From positions 2,232,001-2,296,000 of the forward strand of contig NZ_JBBOZQ010000001.1 in assembly GCF_038008685.1 (NCBI RefSeq): 64,000 nucleotides of DNA, given 5' to 3'. Below the pieces are notes generated by a model. The model did not search any database, had not been told where the DNA came from, and saw nothing but the letters and a program-made list of their open reading frames with translations. Source of the stretch: Lysinibacillus sp. FSL W8-0992 (GTDB taxonomy: Bacteria > Bacillota > Bacilli > Bacillales_A > Planococcaceae). The position numbers and the translations under genes were made by a program. This document shows positions 59,659-64,000 of the stretch, in pieces (within the stretch, counting starts at the first letter, position 1; the number at the start of each line of letters is the position of its first letter).

Positions 59659-60693
59659 TTGCGTATTCATATTGTTCAAAAGGGAGATACGTTGTGGAAG
59701 ATTGCGAAAGAGTACGGTATTTCGTTTGAGGATTTAAAGCGACTCAATGCCCATCTTGCCAACCCTGATTATATTGTTCCGGGCATGGAAATTATTTTGC
59801 CTGAAAAAATAAACATGGAGCCACATAAAGGATCACATAAGGAAACACATAAAGAAACACAAGTGCATAAAGAGATGCCAACTCAAACAAAGCCAAAGGA
59901 AAGTGTTAAAAAAGAGGTGCAAAGACCGATGCCGGTACCACCCCCTATTGTTATTCAACCACCAGCACCGATGCCGATGCCAGAACCACAGATGATTCCA
60001 ATACCGTTTCCAATGCCAATGCCGATGCCACAACAACAGCAACCGATGTGGGTGCCTCAGCCAGTAGAACTTAGCTGGAATCAACAATTAGTAATGCCGC
60101 AAGTGCAACAACCAGCACCACCACCACCAGTAGCACAGCCAGCACCGCCGCCACCGCCGCCGCCACCACAGCCAGCACCAGCACCGCCGCCGGTTCATAT
60201 GGTACCACATATGCCAATGGTACCTCATTGCTCTAGCTGTCATCAGCCAATGCATCATCAAATGTGGTGGCATATGCCAATGCATCCACAAGTAGAGGCA
60301 TATACAATGCCACAGCAACAAATGCAATATGCTATGCCGCAACAACCAATGCCAACATATGTAGAAGGTGCGAATTTCTTAGAATCGAGCTCATCACCAT
60401 TCTTTAATGAGCCGCAAATGCAGCCTCAATTTGAGCAGATGCCAATGATGCCAATGATGCCGATGAATCAACCTTGCGGATGTGGTTCACAGCATGGAAT
60501 GGGTCAATCTTGCGGATGTGGTGCACAACATGGAATGGGTCAATCCTGTGGATGTGGTTCTCAGCCGGTAATGATGCCTAATTGGCAATTTGACCATAAT
60601 TGCCCACCGCCATGCCCGCCACCATGTCCTTCACCTGGACCATGGGTTTCACCGAACTTTTTCCCAGGCGGGATGACGCCTTATCGATGGTAA
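59659..60693 (+). CDS. safA: Spore coat assembly protein SafA (344 aa)
   Basis: Inner-coat morphogenetic protein. A LysM domain at residues 1-50 (H-I-V-Q-K-G-D-T-L-W-K-I-A-K-E-Y-G) binds cortex peptidoglycan. The rest is low-complexity: Pro/Met-rich repeats, then three tandem copies of C-G-C-G-x-Q-H-G-M-G-Q-S near the end. TTG 59659 is chosen, with GGAAGGGAGG six bases upstream, matching SafA N-termini; the frame to 59629 adds an unlikely charged head. Confidence 0.9.
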   Translation: MRIHIVQKGDTLWKIAKEYGISFEDLKRLNAHLANPDYIVPGMEIILPEKINMEPHKGSHKETHKETQVHKEMPTQTKPKESVKKEVQRPMPVPPPIVIQPPAPMPMPEPQMIPIPFPMPMPMPQQQQPMWVPQPVELSWNQQLVMPQVQQPAPPPPVAQPAPPPPPPPPQPAPAPPPVHMVPHMPMVPHCSSCHQPMHHQMWWHMPMHPQVEAYTMPQQQMQYAMPQQPMPTYVEGANFLESSSSPFFNEPQMQPQFEQMPMMPMMPMNQPCGCGSQHGMGQSCGCGAQHGMGQSCGCGSQPVMMPNWQFDHNCPPPCPPPCPSPGPWVSPNFFPGGMTPYRW

Positions 60694-60763
60694 AAAAGCA
60701 TTCATTGTTGAGGAAGTAAAACCGAACATTTGGAAGTATAAATATCGATCAAATCATTATTTT

Positions 60764-61561
60764 GTGAAACGAGCAAAGCAGTTAGAAATAGCAGATAAGG
60801 TGAGGGCAATTCATCGTCAACTTGGACGAATAGAGCCCTCCCTCGTCTTGCCTCTAGTAAAAAGTGATGATGAGCAACTTATCGTTCAAATGTGGCAAGA
60901 GGGAAGCCGCAGTGCGAATTTTGCACATAAAAAAGATAGAGAACAATCTTTAAAGTTATTAAACACACTGCATGATACAAATCAAAAAACTGCGTGGCAA
61001 CGAGTGCCAGGTTTGTATACCTTCTCACAGCTTTTAAAATGGCAGATGCGTCATATGCGTTTTAAAAGCAGACGAAATGAATTTAGAGCATTTTTAACGA
61101 GAGAAGAAGTGGATCAAATCATTCATTTTAGTGAAAAGGCTTTGCAGTTAATGGAACAGGAAAATGTGCCAGAGAAAGATATAACATTGTTACACGGTGA
61201 TGTCGTTCATCATAATTTCTTATGGTGTTCAGATGGGGAATTGCGCTTAATCGATTTTGATCTTGCACATCTTGGTGAAGCTGATGATGAATATATATTA
61301 TGGCTGCATCGTGTGTTACCTGCAGTAGATTATAATATTGATAGTATTTTGAACGAATTACCAGAGCTTCAACGGTTAGATAAGAGAAAGTTACATCGTC
61401 TAAAGTTTCCTAATGAGTTATTACGAGAGTGGTTATTTGCTGTAGATTTGCCACTAGAACAACAGCTAGTATTTTTAGATTATTTAATACCGTTTACTAA
61501 GCGAGCCCTAACATACTGGCCGAAACTGTGGTACGATATTGATAGAGTGATAAAGAAATGA
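60764..61561 (+). CDS. CotS/YsxE-type kinase-like spore protein
   Basis: Aminoglycoside-phosphotransferase-fold protein of the spore-coat CotS/YsxE group, next to safA as in B. subtilis. L-L-H-G-D-V-V-H-H-N-F-L-W near residue 150 and R-L-I-D-F-D near 166 are the catalytic-loop and metal motifs. GTG 60764 is the only standard start, but the frame stays open upstream to about 60677 with protein-like sequence, so the true N-terminus may be longer and start at a rare codon. Confidence 0.78.
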   Translation: MKRAKQLEIADKVRAIHRQLGRIEPSLVLPLVKSDDEQLIVQMWQEGSRSANFAHKKDREQSLKLLNTLHDTNQKTAWQRVPGLYTFSQLLKWQMRHMRFKSRRNEFRAFLTREEVDQIIHFSEKALQLMEQENVPEKDITLLHGDVVHHNFLWCSDGELRLIDFDLAHLGEADDEYILWLHRVLPAVDYNIDSILNELPELQRLDKRKLHRLKFPNELLREWLFAVDLPLEQQLVFLDYLIPFTKRALTYWPKLWYDIDRVIKK

Positions 61562-61584
61562 CCGTCTCCGAGGCGGTCATTTTT
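61557..61584 (+). terminator. Terminator after the CotS-like gene
   Basis: ATGACCG-CCT and AGG-CGGTCAT-type arms around a short loop, followed by TTTTT; overlaps the stop codon. Confidence 0.85.
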
Positions 61585-61617
61585 GCATGTGAACGGTACT
61601 ATCGCCATTTATATAGT

Positions 61618-61645
61618 CGAGCATTCGTTCGCTATATGCTATAAT
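61618..61645 (+). promoter_or_regulatory. LexA-like box and promoter of ruvAB
   Basis: CGAGCATTCGTTCG (61618-61631) matches CGAAC-N4-GTTCG in nine of ten positions and lies where the -35 would be for TATAAT at 61640-61645. Predicts LexA repression, as known for ruvAB in B. subtilis. Confidence 0.65.
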
Positions 61646-61673
61646 CGAAGACGATGAATGTGAGGGATTTTAC

Positions 61674-62294
61674 ATGTATGATTATTTAAAAGGACAAGTA
61701 GTGCGTATTACGCCTGAGTATATCGTTTTGGAGCAACAGGGGATTGGCTGGCAGTTGAATACACCTAATCCATTTGCATTTCGTGCGTCAGCCGTAGAAC
61801 AACAAATCTACGTACATCTACATGTTCGAGAAGATGCACAAATGTTGTATGGCTTTCCTAATTTAGACCAACGAGAGCTGTTCCGAAAATTAATTTTAGT
61901 GTCGGGCATTGGACCTAAAGGGGCGCTTGCGATTTTAGCAACAGGCAATCCACAACAAGTAATCAGTGCCATCGAACGTGAAGACGAAGCATTTTTAGTG
62001 AAATTCCCTGGTGTTGGTAAAAAAACAGCACGTCAAATGATTCTAGATTTGAAAGGCAAACTTGGTTCTTTACTTGACACTATTGAGTTACCTAGCTCTG
62101 AGGATGAGTTACCGTTATTTGGCGTCAATCCATATAAGCATGAATTAGAAGAAGCCATTCTAGCATTAATGGCACTTGGTTATTCAGAAAAAGAACTCGA
62201 TAAAATCCGACCGCTTCTTGAAGATAATGACAAGCTAGAAACAACAGATGCCTATATGAAGCAAGCATTACAGCTTCTACTGAAGTTAAAATAA
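61674..62294 (+). CDS. ruvA: Holliday-junction protein RuvA (206 aa)
   Basis: Binds four-way junctions and loads RuvB. N-terminal OB fold (M-Y-D-Y-L-K-G), helix-hairpin-helix pair (L-V-S-G-I-G-P-K-G-A-L and F-P-G-V-G-K-K-T-A), and a C-terminal RuvB-binding domain. GAGGGA upstream. Confidence 0.96.
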   Translation: MYDYLKGQVVRITPEYIVLEQQGIGWQLNTPNPFAFRASAVEQQIYVHLHVREDAQMLYGFPNLDQRELFRKLILVSGIGPKGALAILATGNPQQVISAIEREDEAFLVKFPGVGKKTARQMILDLKGKLGSLLDTIELPSSEDELPLFGVNPYKHELEEAILALMALGYSEKELDKIRPLLEDNDKLETTDAYMKQALQLLLKLK

Positions 62295-62312
62295 TGAAAG
62301 GGGGGCAGGTAC

Positions 62313-63317
62313 ATGTCAGAGCGCATGATAGCAAGTGAAGCAGGTAGTTATGATGAACAATTTGAATTATCTCTAAGACCACAAAGATTGGCTCAATATA
62401 TTGGGCAGCAGAAGGTTAAAGAGAACTTACAAATTTTCATTGAAGCGGCGAAGCTTCGGCAGGAAAGTTTGGATCATGTACTATTATATGGTCCTCCTGG
62501 ATTGGGAAAGACGACATTAGCCGCGATTATTGCAAATGAAATGAATGTTAATGTTCGTATGACGAGTGGCCCTGCTATTGAGCGTCCAGGAGATTTAGCC
62601 GCAATTTTAAGCTCACTGGAGCCGGGGGATGTATTATTTATTGATGAAATTCATCGCCTTCCCCGTGCGATTGAAGAGGTACTATATCCAGCAATGGAGG
62701 ATTTTTGTTTAGACATCGTTGTTGGAAAAGGCCCTGAAGCACGTTCTGTCCGTCTTGATTTGCCACCTTTTACACTCGTTGGGGCAACTACAAGAGCGGG
62801 AGCGTTGTCAGCGCCACTCCGAGATCGATTTGGTGTTCTACTACGTCTAGAATTTTATGATGATACATCATTAGCTGAAATTGTAGTTAGAAGCGCGCAT
62901 TTATTTGATGTCGATATTGAGCAAATAGCCGCAGGTGAAATGGCAAGGCGCTCACGTGGTACGCCTCGTATCGCTAACCGCTTACTTAAACGAGTGCGAG
63001 ATTATGCACAAGTGCTTGGAGATGGTATGATAACGGAGGACCTTGCCAAGCAAGCGCTAGAACTTTTACAAGTTGATCCTAGAGGGCTTGACCATATTGA
63101 CCATAAACTTGTGACCAATATGATTGAGCGCTTCCGTGGTGGCCCAGTAGGCTTAGATACACTTGCTGCCTCCATAGGTGAAGAACGAGTGACGATAGAA
63201 GATGTGTACGAGCCTTATTTAATGCAAATAGGCTTTATTCAACGTACACCGCGTGGACGTGTTGCAACGCATCTTGCTTACGAACATTTTGGATATGATT
63301 ATCCACAACAAACATAA
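62313..63317 (+). CDS. ruvB: Branch-migration ATPase RuvB (334 aa)
   Basis: AAA+ motor for junction migration. Walker [10 protein letters not shown] near residue 60, Walker B F-I-D-E-I-H near 110, the R-x-F-G sensor region and a C-terminal winged helix ([10 protein letters not shown]). Follows ruvA by 18 bases with GAAAGGGGGG. Confidence 0.97.
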   Translation: MSERMIASEAGSYDEQFELSLRPQRLAQYIGQQKVKENLQIFIEAAKLRQESLDHVLLYGPPGLGKTTLAAIIANEMNVNVRMTSGPAIERPGDLAAILSSLEPGDVLFIDEIHRLPRAIEEVLYPAMEDFCLDIVVGKGPEARSVRLDLPPFTLVGATTRAGALSAPLRDRFGVLLRLEFYDDTSLAEIVVRSAHLFDVDIEQIAAGEMARRSRGTPRIANRLLKRVRDYAQVLGDGMITEDLAKQALELLQVDPRGLDHIDHKLVTNMIERFRGGPVGLDTLAASIGEERVTIEDVYEPYLMQIGFIQRTPRGRVATHLAYEHFGYDYPQQT

Positions 63318-63335
63318 AAGAAGGAAGTTTTTTCA

Positions 63336-64000
63336 ATGCGTGTAGAAGATTTTGATTTTGAATTACCAGAGGAGCTCATTGCACAAACGCCACTTGTCGA
63401 TCGTACGGCAAGCCGTTTAATGGTGGTGACACCGGGCTCAGAAAAAGTCGAGCATCATCATTTTGCCCATATATTAAATGAGCTACATGCTGGTGACTGT
63501 CTTGTATTAAATGATACAAGAGTATTACCAGCACGTTTAATGGGTGTGAAAGAGGAAACAGGCGCACATATCGAAGTATTGCTTTTAAAGCAAACAGCAG
63601 GCACTGATGAATGGGAAACGCTTGTAAAGCCAGCAAAACGTGTTAAAGTGGGTACCGTTGTGACATTTGGCGACGGTTTACTAACCGCTACTTGTACAGC
63701 TGAGTTAGACCATGGTGGCCGGATGTTTGAATTTAAATACGAAGGTATTTTTTATGAAATATTGGAGCAACTTGGAGAAATGCCATTGCCTCCATATATT
63801 CGCGAAAAATTAGATGACAGTGAACGTTATCAAACTGTATATGCGAAAGAACGCGGCTCGGCAGCAGCACCAACAGCAGGTCTTCATTTTACTCAAGAAT
63901 TATTAAATCAAGTTCGCGCAAAAGGTGTGGAAATTGTTTTTATAACGCTGCATGTTGGTCTTGGAACATTCCGTCCAGTGAGTGTGGACTCGATAGAAAA
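63336..64000 (+). CDS. queA: tRNA queuosine ribosyltransferase-isomerase QueA, 5' part
   Basis: S-adenosylmethionine:tRNA ribosyltransferase-isomerase, building epoxyqueuosine in tRNA. Start [17 protein letters not shown], then [29 protein letters not shown] and T-L-H-V-G-L-G-T-F. It runs off the right edge of the window. Confidence 0.95.
   Translation, partial: MRVEDFDFELPEELIAQTPLVDRTASRLMVVTPGSEKVEHHHFAHILNELHAGDCLVLNDTRVLPARLMGVKEETGAHIEVLLLKQTAGTDEWETLVKPAKRVKVGTVVTFGDGLLTATCTAELDHGGRMFEFKYEGIFYEILEQLGEMPLPPYIREKLDDSERYQTVYAKERGSAAAPTAGLHFTQELLNQVRAKGVEIVFITLHVGLGTFRPVSVDSIE

Noticed and set aside
59833-60345. Leftward Trp/His/Leu-rich frames opposite safA
   Set aside because: They are the antisense of the Pro/Met/His-rich low-complexity coding strand.
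1-64000. tRNA or rRNA genes
   Set aside because: No cloverleaf with conserved GGTTCGAATCC-type arm or rRNA segment was seen; the integration site is a terminator hairpin, not a tRNA.

Overview
The window is a piece of a low-GC Gram-positive, spore-forming chromosome carrying a complete-looking, integrated siphovirus. The host genes at both ends follow the Bacillus subtilis order folC - spoIIB - maf - radC - mreBCD - minCD - spoIVFA/FB - rplU - prp - rpmA - spo0B - obg - pheB - pheA ... nadR - safA - ysxE-like - ruvAB - queA. The protein sequences and the tandem folC pair suggest Lysinibacillus or a close relative. The genus is an inference, because no search could be run.

Host left arm (1-2052): the end of one folC gene and a second, divergent folC, then about 290 bases with no gene. 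Host right arm (45556-64000): spoIIB-like, maf, radC and the cell-shape and division genes. These are followed by the spoIVF pair, the L21/L27 ribosomal cluster with the Prp protease, spo0B, obg, pheB/pheA, a DCC-family protein, nadR, safA, a CotS-type kinase-like protein, ruvAB under a LexA-like box, and the start of queA.

Prophage (about 2053-45555): it is flanked by a 13-bp direct repeat that lies in a transcription-terminator hairpin. From left to right it has: a leftward lysogeny block (tyrosine integrase, ImmA-type metallopeptidase, Xre repressor) with palindromic operators; a rightward early block (Cro-like regulators, AbrB-like protein, Gp157, a RecA-like ATPase, a DUF669 ssDNA-binding-type protein, a D5 primase-helicase, an ERCC4 nuclease, YopX, MazG-like); an ArpU-like late regulator; and a membrane-protein cargo gene. 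Next come HNH endonuclease, a probable cos site, terminases, portal, ClpP-type protease, HK97-type capsid, connectors, tail genes with a textbook -1 frameshift, tape measure, distal tail and receptor-binding proteins, holin and an M15 endolysin. A right-hand accessory block holds an SOS-type gene pair, small leftward genes including an unlisted 49-residue basic peptide, a membrane cargo gene, and a second Xre-controlled module (Rep-like HTH protein, FtsK/SpoIIIE ATPase, replication-relaxation protein, membrane protein) that resembles a plasmid or conjugative-element cassette.

The most unusual signal is a 10-bp word, TGTGGARGGC (R = A or G), and its near variants TGTGGANGRC. It recurs about 35 times through the prophage, in both orientations, in unrelated reading frames and between genes, and I did not see it in the 20 kb of host DNA. 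It is the best candidate here for an undescribed recognition system. The phage FtsK-like or replication-relaxation protein, or another phage DNA-binding protein, could be the reader.
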